Below are positions 43,162 to 54,311 of a stretch of 64,000 bases of DNA, one piece after another. Within the stretch, counting starts at the first letter, position 1. Every line of letters starts with the position of its first letter. The DNA comes from Amorphophallus konjac (lineage: Eukaryota; Streptophyta; Magnoliopsida; Alismatales; Araceae), in assembly GCA_022559845.1 (NCBI GenBank), contig CM040117.1:78157731-78221730 (forward strand). The letters run 5' to 3'. The position numbers and the translations under genes are program-made. The notes beneath the pieces are model-generated. The model made no database searches and was not told the DNA's origin. It saw only the letters and a program-made list of their open reading frames with translations.

Positions 43162-45740
43162 TGATGAGGGCATCCCTTGCCCCTCCACTCTTTTTCCAGA
43201 CTCGGATTGTTCGACGGCAAGCACCATTATATTTGTCATGTATTTTTGAGACTAGTCATGTAATCTTCACATTTTCTTTGAGTCATTATCATGTAATTTT
43301 CCCTTTATTTTGAGTCATGTACCTAGGTAGTTGAGTCATTTTCCTAAGTATTGAGTCATTATGTTGGTTAGATAGGTTAATGGGCCCAATCCATTGGGCT
43401 AGGCCCAGGGGCGCCCCTCCCTTGGACTGTGTGGTCTTTAGTTAGTTTGTCAGGGTCAGTTTGGTCTTAGGAAAATTATGGAGTCTATAAATACCCCACC
43501 CCTCTCTCATTTGTAACAACTTTTGATGAATATTGAAAAGCATTTGCCATCTCCCTCTCAATATCTCCCTCTCTCTCTCTCTTACTATCACTCTCTCTAA
43601 GTGGGTTGTACCCCCTCTCTCTCTCTCCTCCCCACCCCAATTTCGAAATTCACTCTCTCTCCTCCCCATTCACCCCTCATTAAGGCCCCTTCCCCTTCCC
43701 CATGCACTCATTCAACTCCCCCTCCAACCCCTAGGTGGAAACCCCTTCTCCTAGGCACCTTTCCACTTTCCAAAGCACCCCACCACCTTCCCAAGGCTGA
43801 ATTAACCCCTCCCAAAGCCCAAATTCGAATTTCCCTCTCCCTAGGGCTGTGCCCCTCCATCTCCCCCACCCCCAAGCTCCCAAATTCGTCCCCCACCTCC
43901 CCTTGGTCAAACCAAGTTCACCCCCCCTCTCCCTTGCTCTCCCCTTGCACATCTCCTCATTCTATCTCTGTTTCAGGCAGCAGAACTACAACGAGTTGCA
44001 GAAGCAGCCACGACCGTTACTTGAAGATTCAAGTAGCAAGGCCTACATCTCTGGAAAGGTCTTCCAGAGAGCTTTCCAGGCGAGGCGGTTTCGTCAGCAT
44101 CCGAGCTCCGAGCAGTCCGCAGCATCCATTCTCCCTCGACTGCGCAGGAGACCCCAGGCAAGGAACTAGAACGTGATTGGAAGCTCAACCACGGCAAACC
44201 CTTTGGGATTCAGATCAAGTGTTCTTCAGAAGAAATCTTCCCTCTCAAGTCCTCTTTAATCCTCAAGAAGCAGAGCTGCATTTGGATATCGGCATCAGAA
44301 GTTACGAATTTTCTACTCCAAGGCATCAGGTCAGTTTTCAGGAGCCAGAACCGACATCCCTCTGCTCATCTGTTCGTCTCGGTATACTCCAACATCTGCC
44401 GACATCGCCGTCAAGTCCGAAAGAAAGAAGACGTGACCACGGTTCCAACGGTTCAAGTCTCGCCTCATTCAGAGCTCGGTAGCAATCGTGGCACCCCCTG
44501 CATCCAGTCACATGGTTCTGCACCAGACAGAGGCAGAACCAACCATCCCGGTTCCAGACTCTGCCACAGCCAGCTCGTGAAGGCTCTGAGCGCCATTTTT
44601 GGAGGGGAGAAACTACTTCCAGCTAGCTGCCACCTCCAAGAAGAAGGGACTCAATCGACCTCTGGAACCCTCTGTTCCAATTTTCTTCGTCGGAGAGGGC
44701 AGACTGCCCCTGTGGTCCCAGGTTAGATCAGTCTTCATTTCTCCGGTCACTCCTCTCTCCACTGACATCGGATTGCATCCCCGTCAACTCCTGCTCGAAG
44801 CTACTCCGACCAAGTTCGCGTCACCACTAGTTTCATTCCAATCGGAGTCCGGGAGAGCCCACAGTGACTTCTGCAACCTACTGCTTCAGCCCGATACCAG
44901 CCAGAGACCAGACGGTGGTGTCCTGTTCCAGTCGCCGGTGCAGTCAGCCCCGAGACTCAAAGCTTCCCCAAAAATTCAAGCTTCATCCCCTATCAGCTGA
45001 GGAACTTTTGGCAGTGGTTTCGTCAAGTTTGGAGCCCCGTGGAGCCCGTGGCAGTGTCAACAGCGACACCCTATCCTGCAGACCTGCAGATTGGCAGAAC
45101 CGGCGGACTCGGAAGATCGGCTTTTCCTTTGCATAAAACCCCACCCCGCTTGGCCGGCTGAAGGCCCCTCCCTGCGTGGAGGTAGTTTTGAATGTAATAA
45201 GAATAATCCCCACCCCAAGTTCATCCCTCCTGCGTGAGGTGTAGTGGTGTAATTCTTTCAATTTCAGGTTCAAGCTACATCGCCGCGGCGATCGGGTGTA
45301 TACCCTCGCCTCCCGGCTCGCCCTCGTCTCCGGCCGGAGTCGGCGTCTTCACGCCGGCTAGGTGAGCCTCAGTCCCTCTCTTGCTTGGTTTAATCACTTG
45401 CTTAGCTTAGTATTATTGCTAGTACTGCGTCGGACGGAGAGTGAGAGCTCGGCCCAACTTGCTAGTTCCGTGAGTGACCACCGCGGGCGAGTTGAGAGTG
45501 AACCCACTAAACCCACACCCTTGGTGTGCTGGCCACCCATGGTTTGGGCATCCTAGGCCCATTTGGGGTTCTCCACAAGCTAGCCAACCATTGGAGCTTC
45601 ATGGTCCCGTCTCGGACCCTCTCCCACATCGCTTAGTTGCCAACGGGCACAAGTGTGCACCAAACGGGTGAGTTCGCTAGTGTGAGTCCGCTGCTCAACT
45701 TGAATGCTTGAAAATAGGTCCAAGGTTCGGTGTCACATCA
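43162..45740 (+). repeat. 3' LTR of Y
   Basis: 2579 bp, almost identical to 37681-40260. Differences noted include CT-repeat length, one base at about 44378 and one at about 44826. The short frames here duplicate those of the 5' LTR. Confidence 0.93.
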
Positions 45741-45745
45741 CACTC
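45741..45745. repeat. Right target-site duplication of Y (CACTC)
   Basis: Matches 37676-37680. Confidence 0.92.
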
Positions 45746-47778
45746 TCTCGCTCACAGCGGTGGCATAGACTCACGGGCTAGAATCCTATGCTCTCACAGC
45801 GGCATATGACCATATACTAGCTAAGCAAAGTAATTCCAAGAATTTATGATCGTGCCTCCACGTTCCCGGCATGGGGAAGACAACCTCGGCCAAAACTGAA
45901 CTCCCGGTTAACAAAGTTTTACTGTGGTACAAAAATTTGACCCACTCCACGCAGGGAGGTAAAAGGTCACATGTGGGGCCTGGGAGTCACGCGAATTGGG
46001 TTGACGGGCAGCATCTTGATGTCGCTCTGTCGGTGCCGAAACCCACGTTTAGTGCTGTCTGGATGACGCGATCTATGGGTTTGTGGAGCCCACGGACCGC
46101 TCTGTCCTCCGGGTCTGATGGGGTGGGTCCCGCTGTGATAGAGACCCCTGGTGGCGCGCCTCCCTGGAAGGCGGTTGGGCGGGAACGCCGGTCGGAGGCC
46201 GGGCGGCTCTAATATTCAAGACTGGAGTTACTGCTCACGGATCTGTAGGTTCTATTTTCAGGCGCGCGACCCGGCGAGATCTGATACTGCAATCACTCCC
46301 GATGTTGGATCTACACACAAGAGGTATTGTTGGAAAGCTCTCTCGAAGTCCTTCGACTCTATTGGGATCAGAAAAAATCACCGGAGCTGTGCTTTTGATG
46401 GGCGATTTTAGAACCGGACTGTTCTCAGTTTCAGATCTGACTTGGTAGAAACTGAGTTTCCTGAGAGTTGGCATTGACCGTAAGGCAAACCTCCGAATCA
46501 GACCTTGATCTCTTCATGAAGATTGTAGAGGGGAGAGAGAGGAAAATGTAAATATTTCTTATGACTGATTTGGTGGAGATTTGGATGGGGAAAGCTATTT
46601 TATACTGTTAGGTGGTCGGATCTAGACAGAAGCAGATAGAACTGAAGGGGATCTGAAAATGATTTTTAGAAAATAGTTTGAGGACTTTTGAAATTCCACG
46701 AAAATTCTTGGATGGAGGGGATGGTGGGTAGAATATCCAGTAATTTTTGGGGTTATAGTAAAAATCAAAAGGCGGTCCGGAGATGAAAACTCAGGGTGGC
46801 TGTGGATCTAGACTGAAAACAGGCAGATCTGGAAGAAAAAGATGGATGAAAATGGAAAAATAGAAATTGGAAGTTGGAAGCCCAACCAATTTTTATGGGA
46901 CGTGGGGGAAACCTCTTGAACTCACCCTGAAAGTTTGAGCTCAAGACGAGTCCGTGGATGGGAGTAGAAATTCATGCAAGGACCTGCTGTCACCCGATTG
47001 ACAGAATATCAACGGAGGTGGTGGTGGTGCAACGGCGGCTCGATGGCGGCGGCGGCGGCAACGGTGAACTTCACACCTGATAGATGAGGCTTCCCACCTC
47101 AGAATACAGCCTTCCCGGCTGCAAGAAGAAGAGAGGAGAGAGGGAGAGGGGCGCACCAAGCTGGAGCTCCAACAAAATTTCTGATTTTCATATGCATTAA
47201 TTCTCATCAAAATGAAAATACATTGTATTTATATGAAATACCAAAAGACACTAACTATCCCTAGATCTAGGGTTGGGGAGGGGTAAAAGAGGGAGTCCAC
47301 AATTTATTTCTCCCATGTGGTTTGGAACAAATAAAATAAGATTTCAATCCTAATATAATATTATATACATGGGACACCCCCTTGACTTGTAGGGTCCAAA
47401 TTTTGAATTTTGCTACCCCGTGTCCCCCCTTGGTCCAACTCTTCTAGAAGCCCACCTTGGAGGGTTGACTGACCCCACATGGGCCCAAGAGTTGAGGTGG
47501 ATCAATGGGAGAAGGGATGGGCGGCCCGCGGCACCCATGTGGTCTCAAATTACAAATAAACCCCTATTACAATCCGAATTACACTCCGAATAAAACTAAA
47601 TAAACACACATTACACACAAATAAAATCCCCATAAATACTATAAATATAAGGACTCAGGGCGGAGACTCCAGACTATCTCTGAGTCAGATGGGAGTCGAT
47701 GTAGCTTGAGTGGTGCTCTGCGTACGGTACCAACGGCTCGCCGGTTCGTGCTTCTTGCTCGCTCTGGTGTCCGCACCA
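45746..47778 (-). repeat. Left (3') LTR of X, inner part
   Basis: Continues from 37680. Plus-strand end CCGCACCA at 47778, so the minus-strand LTR starts TGGTGCGG, forming near-inverted ends with CCGCATCA. The first 350 bases align loosely (about 65% by eye) with the right LTR (for example CTCCACGCAGGGAGG versus CTCCACACAGGGAGG). No gene; total reconstructed LTR about 2.3 kb. Confidence 0.65.
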
Positions 47779-48422
47779 ATTCTCCCCGGCTGGGAGAAAC
47801 TCGACCCTGTCGAGTAAGGGTCTGCATCACTCTCGTAGCGCTCCAGTAGATCCAGATCTATCCTCTGCAACTCTCCACGGGTGATCCAAGTATCCTCGAT
47901 AGCAGGTCGCCCTCTCCATCGCACTAGGTAGCGTGGGTAGGATCCACTCTTGGTAACTGTCACCTGCTCATCCAGTATATGATCTATATGCTCTCGCTAC
48001 CGTGAAAATGGGACTGGTGGTGGACACTCAGGTGTGGGATCACTCTCAATAGGAGGAGATGGCTCGAAAGGCTCACTAGGGATCACCGTTGGGTCCCTAT
48101 ATGCAACTAGATCCGACACATTGAAAGTTGAGCTTCTACCATATTCCTCAGGCAGGTCCACAACATACGCATTGGATCCAACGCGTTTCAACACTCTAAA
48201 TGGACCGGCTCCGCGAGCTTGCAATTTCTTTACGGTTCCAGAGGAAAACCGTTCAGGTCTTACCCTGATCATGACATATTCACCCTCTTGGAACTCACGG
48301 TGGTGTCGATGGGCATCGGCTAACTCCTTATACCGTGCATTGCTGGCCTTAATGTGATGACAGACGTCGTCATGCAGACTCCTAACATGCTTTAGCAAAA
48401 AGAAAAACACACGGATGCACAC
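47685..48422 (-). pseudogene. X integrase C-terminal segment plus chromodomain
   Basis: Minus strand: HREFQEGEYVMIRVRPERF, then KLQARGAGPFRVLKRV...AYVVDLPEE and FNVSDLVAYRDP. This is a Ty3 integrase C-terminal fold without its catalytic core. After an in-frame TAG at about 47999-48001, the same frame gives HIDHILDEQVTV...YPRYLVRWRGRPAIEDTWI, a chromodomain (histone-mark binding, integration targeting). The tail DPYSTGSSFSQPG reads through the polypurine tract, and the frame runs about 30 codons into the LTR (stop at 47685). The single TAG and upstream decay make it a pseudogene in this copy. Confidence 0.8.
47779..47792 (-). other. Polypurine tract of X
   Basis: Minus strand CAGCCGGGGAGAAT just before LTR start TGGTGCGG; aligned with the Y junction CCCCGGGGGTA. 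Confidence 0.6.
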
Positions 48423-49067
48423 ACGACCCTAAACAACCCTACGGTTAGTCCGACCCAATCATATGAAAGGTGGTCCAGGACATCCGAATGTGTGCCATGC
48501 ATACCCTAGGTGTGACCGAATGTCGGTACAATCATAAGATGGTCCTTTGGATTTGGGAGGTTTGGGTGGACCAGGAGGGTTGGGTGTCTCTCCCCCGTGA
48601 ACGGACTCGGTGGGTGTCGATGGCCCAGCCCGTGGGGATGGGGTATAATGGTGGACTCCCCTAAAGAGGTGGAATGGAGATTGTGGACCAAGGGGCCCAC
48701 GAAGAAAGGGATCGAAGGGATCAAAGAATGTGTGACCCCTCGATATGGATTCCCTCATCTCAAGGTCCCATGTGTGGAAGTCTAGAAGGTGTTGTTGATC
48801 TCTTTCATCCATGAAGGGAGATGGGACGGTGTATAGGATATAGGATTCCTCCTTTGGGAGAAATGGACTAAAGTGAGGCTCGGGCGGTAGGGGAAGGAAC
48901 AAAAGAACCTCCGTGGTGATATAGCCCACGGTGTACACGGAGGTAATGGACCCCAAAACGGAATGGGTGAAGGTACGACCTATGGGTCGGTCGAAGCCCG
49001 GGGCCAACATATGCGTCAACTTCCATTGGCAGTCTAATCCCTGGAGAAGGTCTTCCAAGGTATATAT
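48423..49067 (-). pseudogene. X copy of the unrecognised X/Y module
   Basis: The open minus-strand frame from the SIRE-B insertion point to 48459 matches the Y module: LEDLLQGLDCQWKLTHMLA, then GSITSVYTVGYITTEVLLFLP, then FFDPFDPFLRGPLGPQSP, a Pro-rich stretch, and AWHTFGCPGPPFI. Y has the same order of blocks, but Y has two DPFDPF and four GCPGPP-type motifs while X has one of each. Stops just after GCPGPP separate it from the integrase tail. No known domain recognised. No RT or protease motif lies here. Confidence 0.7.
49063..49067. repeat. Left target-site duplication of SIRE-B (TATAT)
   Basis: Pairs with TCTAT at 61727-61731, one mismatch. Confidence 0.75.
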
Positions 49068-49287
49068 TGTTGTGACCCCTCTATGTTGATGATGTTGACA
49101 CTTGCTTTATTTCATTGGCAACACCATTGTTTTGATTGATTGGCAACTGCTTTTGATTTGATGAAATTGCTCTATCAGATTGACTATGTGTTCTTTGCAT
49201 TTAATACACTACAGTCTGCATTTCTCACTGTCATGGGTCGACACATCAGAGGATGGGTCGACTCCTCCAGCAGACTTGTTTAGATTG

Positions 49288-50775
49288 AGTCTATACATCG
49301 TCCATTTCAGATAAAGTCCACACACTGCATTTCATTTGAATTGGTTAAGTGTGTACAGCGTCAACGCATCTCACTGGCTCATGTTACAGCGTCAACGCAC
49401 TTCATTGGATGTGTGTACAGCGTCAACTCGCTAAGTGTGTACAGCGTCAACGCATGAAGTCTGTACATCAGTCTTAATATTCTAAGTCTGTACAGCCGTT
49501 GGCTTTGAACCTCAGAGTCTGTACATCCGAATTGCCCTTGATCTGGTCAAGTGTATACACTCTTTCACTGTAGCTTTCACATATTCAAGTCTACACATCG
49601 TGAAAGTCTATACATTCATCACTTACCTTTCGCTCAAGGCAAAGTCTATACACTGGGGTCTTCTCCTACGTTTCTTAAGTGAAGTCTGTACATTCGGTTC
49701 TGAAGCTTAAAGTCTATACAGTCCAGCCTAGTCCTACGATCAAGGCTTTAGCTACACTCAAGTCTGTACAATGGCTTCGCTTCATCAAGTCTGTACATTG
49801 AATCGCCAACTTCTTTGAAGCCCATACATCGCTCAAAGTCTGTACAGAGTCCAGCGTCTCAGTTAGCGTCTCATGCATTTGAGCAAAGTCTGTACATCGG
49901 TCTGTCAGCAAGTCTGAACATCGTCCGTCTTTGTTAGCGTCTCAGGCATTGGGCTAAGTCTGTACAGCATTCAATGTCTAGAGCTTCATGAAGTCTGTAC
50001 ATCAGACTGTTACAGCAAGTCTGTACATTGTCCGTCTTCCTTAGCGTCTTGATATTTGAAGTCTATACATCCATCGTGGAGCTTCATGTCTACACATCGC
50101 TTCGCTCCATCAAGTCTGTACATCCACAGTGTTACTTGAAGTCTGGACATTGGTCTTCAAACTCAAAGTCTGCACATTGTCTTCGAATCCAAAGTCTATA
50201 CAATGGTCTTCATACTTGAAGTCCATACATTCGATATGCAGAGTTGAAGTCCATACTGTGCCTCAGGCTGAGCAAGTTCACACTGGTCGGTGGCAAGCCT
50301 GTACACTGGCCTCAGCTATTCAAGTCTATTCACTGGACTGTTTGGCAAGTCTATACATCGGCCCTTGTCTTCGAAGTCTGTACAGCCCTTCAGCTTCTCA
50401 AGTCCATACATTGGCTTCAAGACTTTCAAGTCTATACACTGACGGCTGAACTGAGAACTCTATACATCGTCTGTCTGCACTAGAGTCTCATGGAGTCTAT
50501 ACATTGCACTGGTCTTCTAAAGTCTATACACTGAAGTCTTCGCATTCGTTTGCATTACATGAAGTCCATACAGTGGGTAAAGTCTGTACACTGTCCATGC
50601 TTCATGAAGCGTCAACTCCATGCTTCATGCAGCGTCAACTCAGTGTTTCATGCAGCGTCAACTCAGTGCTTCATGCAGCGTCAACTCCTCAAGTATATAC
50701 ACTGCTTTCCTTCTTTGAAGCCTTTACATGCATTAACTCTATACACTGTATTCGTGTTTGCAAAGCCTGTACAGA
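49288..50775 (+). repeat. Array of about 48 copies of an AAGTCTRTACATTG-like motif
   Basis: Same motif and orientation as in SIRE-A, about every 31 bases, with different spacers and order. Additional blocks: CAGCGTCAACGCA near 49357-49453, and four tandem CATGCTTCATGCAGCGTCAA-type units (about 27 bases) at about 50596-50690. Confidence 0.85.
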
Positions 50776-50838
50776 GTTTACACTTAAACTGAACACACTC
50801 TTGTCTGTTTGACAGTGAATGCAGTAGCTAATGAGGGG

Positions 50839-50994
50839 CACGTGATCCGAGGTACCTGGCTCGTGATCCAGAAGGACAAGGTATCCAGATGAGGACACGT
50901 GTACTGACACTCCATTGGATGCTGCCACGTGGTCCAAATGCTTTAGGCGGGAAACGTGGAGAGCACACGCCTGCTGCTGTTGCTGCTATATAAA
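50839..50994 (+). promoter_or_regulatory. SIRE-B 5' LTR promoter: three G-boxes and a TATA box
   Basis: Perfect CACGTG at 50839-50844, 50896-50901 and 50926-50931, then TATATAAA at 50987-50994. G-boxes bind plant bZIP/bHLH factors, including ABA- and light-response factors. The 3' LTR repeats all four elements (60761, 60819, 60849 and TATA 60910-60917). Confidence 0.65.
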
Positions 50995-51372
50995 CAAGCC
51001 TTCTTCCACAGAAGAAGATAGATCGAAGAGAAGGGAGAAAGTCTATACAGCCACAGCAAGGCTCCTTCGATCCAAAGAGAGAAAAGAGAGAAGAAGAAGA
51101 TACAGAGAAGAAGAAGAAATAGAGAAGAAGAAGAAAAAGATAGAAGAAGAGATCGAGAGAGAGATTGAGTTGAGAGAGAGCTAATTGAGAGTGAGAGTGA
51201 GAGAGTTTGTATCTCAGTCTCGTGGTTCAAAACCAGAGCTGAGCTTTGCTTTTAGAGCTACATTGCTTTTGGGTTTTGCTTTTTCGTTTTGATTCTGTCT
51301 TTCATTTCCGAATACTGTTTCTTCAGGCTGTGTGTCAGCGGTCTTGCAGTGGTAGTCTCCACTGGACGGGTT

Positions 51373-51506
51373 AAGCTGTATTTCCCCAGCGGTTGCAGAG
51401 GATCAGATCCTCTGGTCGGCAAGCTGTAGTGCCCAGCGAAGCTGTGTATCAGCGGATTGTTTGGCCAAGCTGTAAAGCCCAGCGGACGCAAGCTGTGCTG
51501 CGCAGC
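51373..51506 (+). other. Five AAGCTGT...CAGC mini-hairpins in the SIRE-B leader
   Basis: Units 51373-51390, 51421-51437, 51439-51453, 51467-51483 and 51490-51506, each AAGCTGT + 3-7 bases + CAGC. They correspond to 3436-3591 of SIRE-A; loops differ while both stem halves stay. Confidence 0.55.
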
Positions 51507-51804
51507 AGGAAGCCATACTCGGTTGAGTGTGGGGTGGACGTAGGTCGTTGACCGAACCACCTAAAAATTGTGGGTGCAGTGTGTTTGTGCTTTTGTGTGA
51601 TCTGTGTGCGATGGGAATTCTTGCTTAGCTTATTTGGTTTCATCGCTCATGCTCATGTCTAGCATTCTTCTTTTAGCTTAACTGATGTTTGCCTAAATTC
51701 CGCTTTAGAACTTACAGTAGTTTTAAATTAGGCAAGTTGATCTATTCACCCCCCTCTAGATCCACACTTAGTGGAGATAGACTGCGTCCATCTAACCCAA
51801 CACT

Positions 51805-51817
51805 TGGTATCAGAGCC
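51805..51817 (+). other. Primer binding site of SIRE-B, tRNA-iMet
   Basis: TGGTATCAGAGCC two bases after the LTR. Confidence 0.92.
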
Positions 51818-51861
51818 TAACTCTTCTACAGGGACTCATCGCCCGAAGAGAATAGGCAGAG

Positions 51862-54311
51862 ATGGATGCTCGAGGGATGACTGCCGAAGGTCACTCAACA
51901 ACGAAGCCCCCATTCTTTGATGGATCAAACTACGCATACTGGAAGAACCGTATGCAAGTGTTCCTCAGGGCTAAGGATTATGAGATTTGGAAGATTGTCA
52001 GCAAGGGACCTTATGAGCTGTCCCCGAATGAAGATGTATGGACCAAGGAGGAGATCAGAAGGTCCACGCTGAATTGGAGTGCTATTAATGCTATCCAGTG
52101 CGCTCTGCATCCTACAGAATTCTCCCGTGTGTCTGCTTGCAAATCAGCTAAGGAGATGTGGGATGCGCTGGAAGTAATTCATGAAGGTACATCTCAAGTA
52201 AGAGAGCAGAAGGCCAATCTTCTTGTATCTGAGTATGAAGCCTTCAAGATGAAGCAGAACGAGTCCATCAGCGAAATGTACGCTCGGCTGACTGTCATAA
52301 CCAATGGCCTCAGAGGTTTTGGGAAACCTCAGGCAGAGTATGATGTAGTGAGGAAAATTCTGCGCTCCCTGACTCCCATTTGGCACACCAAAGCAACAGT
52401 GATGGAGGAGTCAAGGGACTTGCGTAATACTAAAGCTGATGAGCTGATTGGCTCACTAATGGCATATGAGATAAACATGCCAAGGACAGATGAAGCCGAG
52501 AGGAAGAAGAAGCCGATAGCGCTGAAGGCTAGTTCCAGCAAATCAACAAAATCCAGCTCCAGCAGCTCTTCATCATCAGAGGAGAGCCTAAATGAAGAAG
52601 AAGATGTGACTCGATCTGAGATAGCCATGATGACTAGAGAGTTCAGGCGATTTCTCAGAAAGGGAGCAGGACGGTTCGGCAGAAGAAATACAGTGGTGGC
52701 CGAAAGGATAAAAGGTATAAATCTAAACCTGCAAAGAAAAATGAAGCTAATGTCTGTTATCAATGCAGGAAACCAGGGCATCTGAAAATTGACTGTCCAG
52801 ACAATCAGAAACATAAGGACAGGTCAAAGAAGAAAACCAAGAAGGGAAGAGCTATGATTACCACATGGAGTGATGAAGATGAAGGCTCTTTCAGCAGCAG
52901 CTCAGATAGTGAAGCCGAATCTGAACAGCCCATTTGCCTTATGGCAACAAGCTCCGAAGATAGAGAAGAGGACACAGATGAGGTAATCACTAGATTTGAA
53001 AACTTCACAATTGCTGATTGGGTAGATGCTTATCATGACATAGCTGATAGAGCTGATGATATTAGAAAAGAGAATAGGCATCTTAGAAGAAAAATCAATT
53101 CCATGCAAAATGATAAAACACTAACTGATAAAATTGCATGTTTGGAATCTGAGATTGATGAATTGAAACTCACATGCTCTGAAGAAGATGAAATCAAAAA
53201 TGAGTTAAAAGCTTCTAAGGAAGAGAATCTAAGGCTTGAAAATGAAATTGATGAATGGAAGCTGAAGATTCAGAAATGTGAAAGTGAAGTCAAAATTATC
53301 TCTGAAAAATATGAAGCTGTCCTCAATGTCAACAATGAACTGAAAAAGTCTATTGATGAACTTCAGAAAGATAATGAGGATAAAATGAAAATCATTGAGA
53401 AAATGACCCAAGGAACAGATAACTTAAATGCTTTGTTAGGGTCAAAGGTTAATTTCAGAAAAGAGGGCCTAGGATTTAATTCTAGTGCAACAAAAACATT
53501 CGGGATGAAAACAATTTCATTTGTTGCTCAAAAGGAAAAGGGACCTCTAATTAGCATGAACTCAACAAATTTAATGAACAAAACTGCTAATCTGAAAAAG
53601 ACCAGTGCTGAGGAGAAGGGTAAACAAAAACTCAGTGAGCCTAGTAGAGCTAGCACATCTAAACAGAATCCTAGGGCTCAGACTCAGGTTAGGGGTCAAC
53701 CTACACAGTCCGGTAAACCCCAGGTCAAGGTAACCCAGTCTCCACCAATACCTCCACCTCTTAAGAAGACCCAATACAAACCTGTGTATAGGTCAGCAGG
53801 GTCCAAAGTACAGGGGAGACAGAGTGCTGCTAGGAGTCAACCCAATTATTTTTATCAACCCAGAGCTCAGACCCACTATAATGCACAGCCAACCTACTTC
53901 AATAGGTCAAATTGGTCTAGAACTCAGGGTAGGTTTACAGGTCTTGCATACCAGGGTGATCAAAACCAAAGACCTTACAGTGGAAATTGGGTCAATGGGT
54001 ATGGTTACTGGACATCTAGAAATCAATATTTTCATAGCCAGCCCAGGAACTACTATGGCCAAAATTTTGTGGACATACCCTGGCCAAGGCACTGGCACAG
54101 AAATAACAATACTGTCAATAATCATGCTGCTGCCAATAAGAAAAAGAACAATAAAAAGAAAAGGAACAACAACAGAAGAAAATCTGTAGGATCCACTGAA
54201 CAAAATTCATTTAAACAAATGTGGATTCCGAAACATTTGCTTTCCTGCTTTGCTTCTAGTTCATTTACATTGGAGCCCAATCAGTCTTGGGTTCCAAACT
54301 TCTCTACCTAA
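51862..54311 (+). pseudogene. gag: SIRE-B gag (one frameshift)
   Basis: Start MDARGM as in SIRE-A. The Gag core is open to about 52680, where one base is missing compared with SIRE-A (after GAGRF), shifting the frame. From there the correct text runs on in the next frame: zinc knuckle CYQCRKPGHLKIDC near 52755-52800, coiled coil about 53020-53410, NALLGS...GLGFNSS, and a basic Asn/Tyr-rich tail to TAA 54309-54311. That TAA is at the same place as in SIRE-A. The codon that is TGA in SIRE-A is CGT here. Confidence 0.88.

Larger units (their letters stand above)
37681..45740 (+). mobile_element. Element Y: young Gag-only non-autonomous LTR retrotransposon
   Basis: 8060 bp; LTRs 2580 and 2579 bp (TGATGAGGG...CACATCA) with about eight differences, exact five-base duplication CACTC, tRNA-iMet primer site, one intact 826-codon frame, and a PPT-like CCCCGGGGGTA before the 3' LTR. 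No RT, RNase H, protease or integrase core. Gag and integrase-tail remnants are of Ty3 type. It must be mobilised by enzymes from another element and appears to be the most recent insertion here. Confidence 0.93.
49068..51802 (+). repeat. 5' LTR of SIRE-B
   Basis: 2735 bp, TGTTGTGACC...CCCAACA. Motif array about 49288-50775, promoter about 50839-50994, (GA)-rich leader about 51055-51200, hairpin series 51373-51506. Confidence 0.93.

Noticed and set aside
37409..47785. One intact element from 37417 to 47778
   Set aside because: The Y LTR pair with exact CACTC duplication shows an insertion inside the X LTR, so the stretch is a split LTR plus guest.
48459..49058. Degraded RT in the X module
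   Set aside because: No YxDD, no RT fingers or RNase H motif; blocks match only the Y module.
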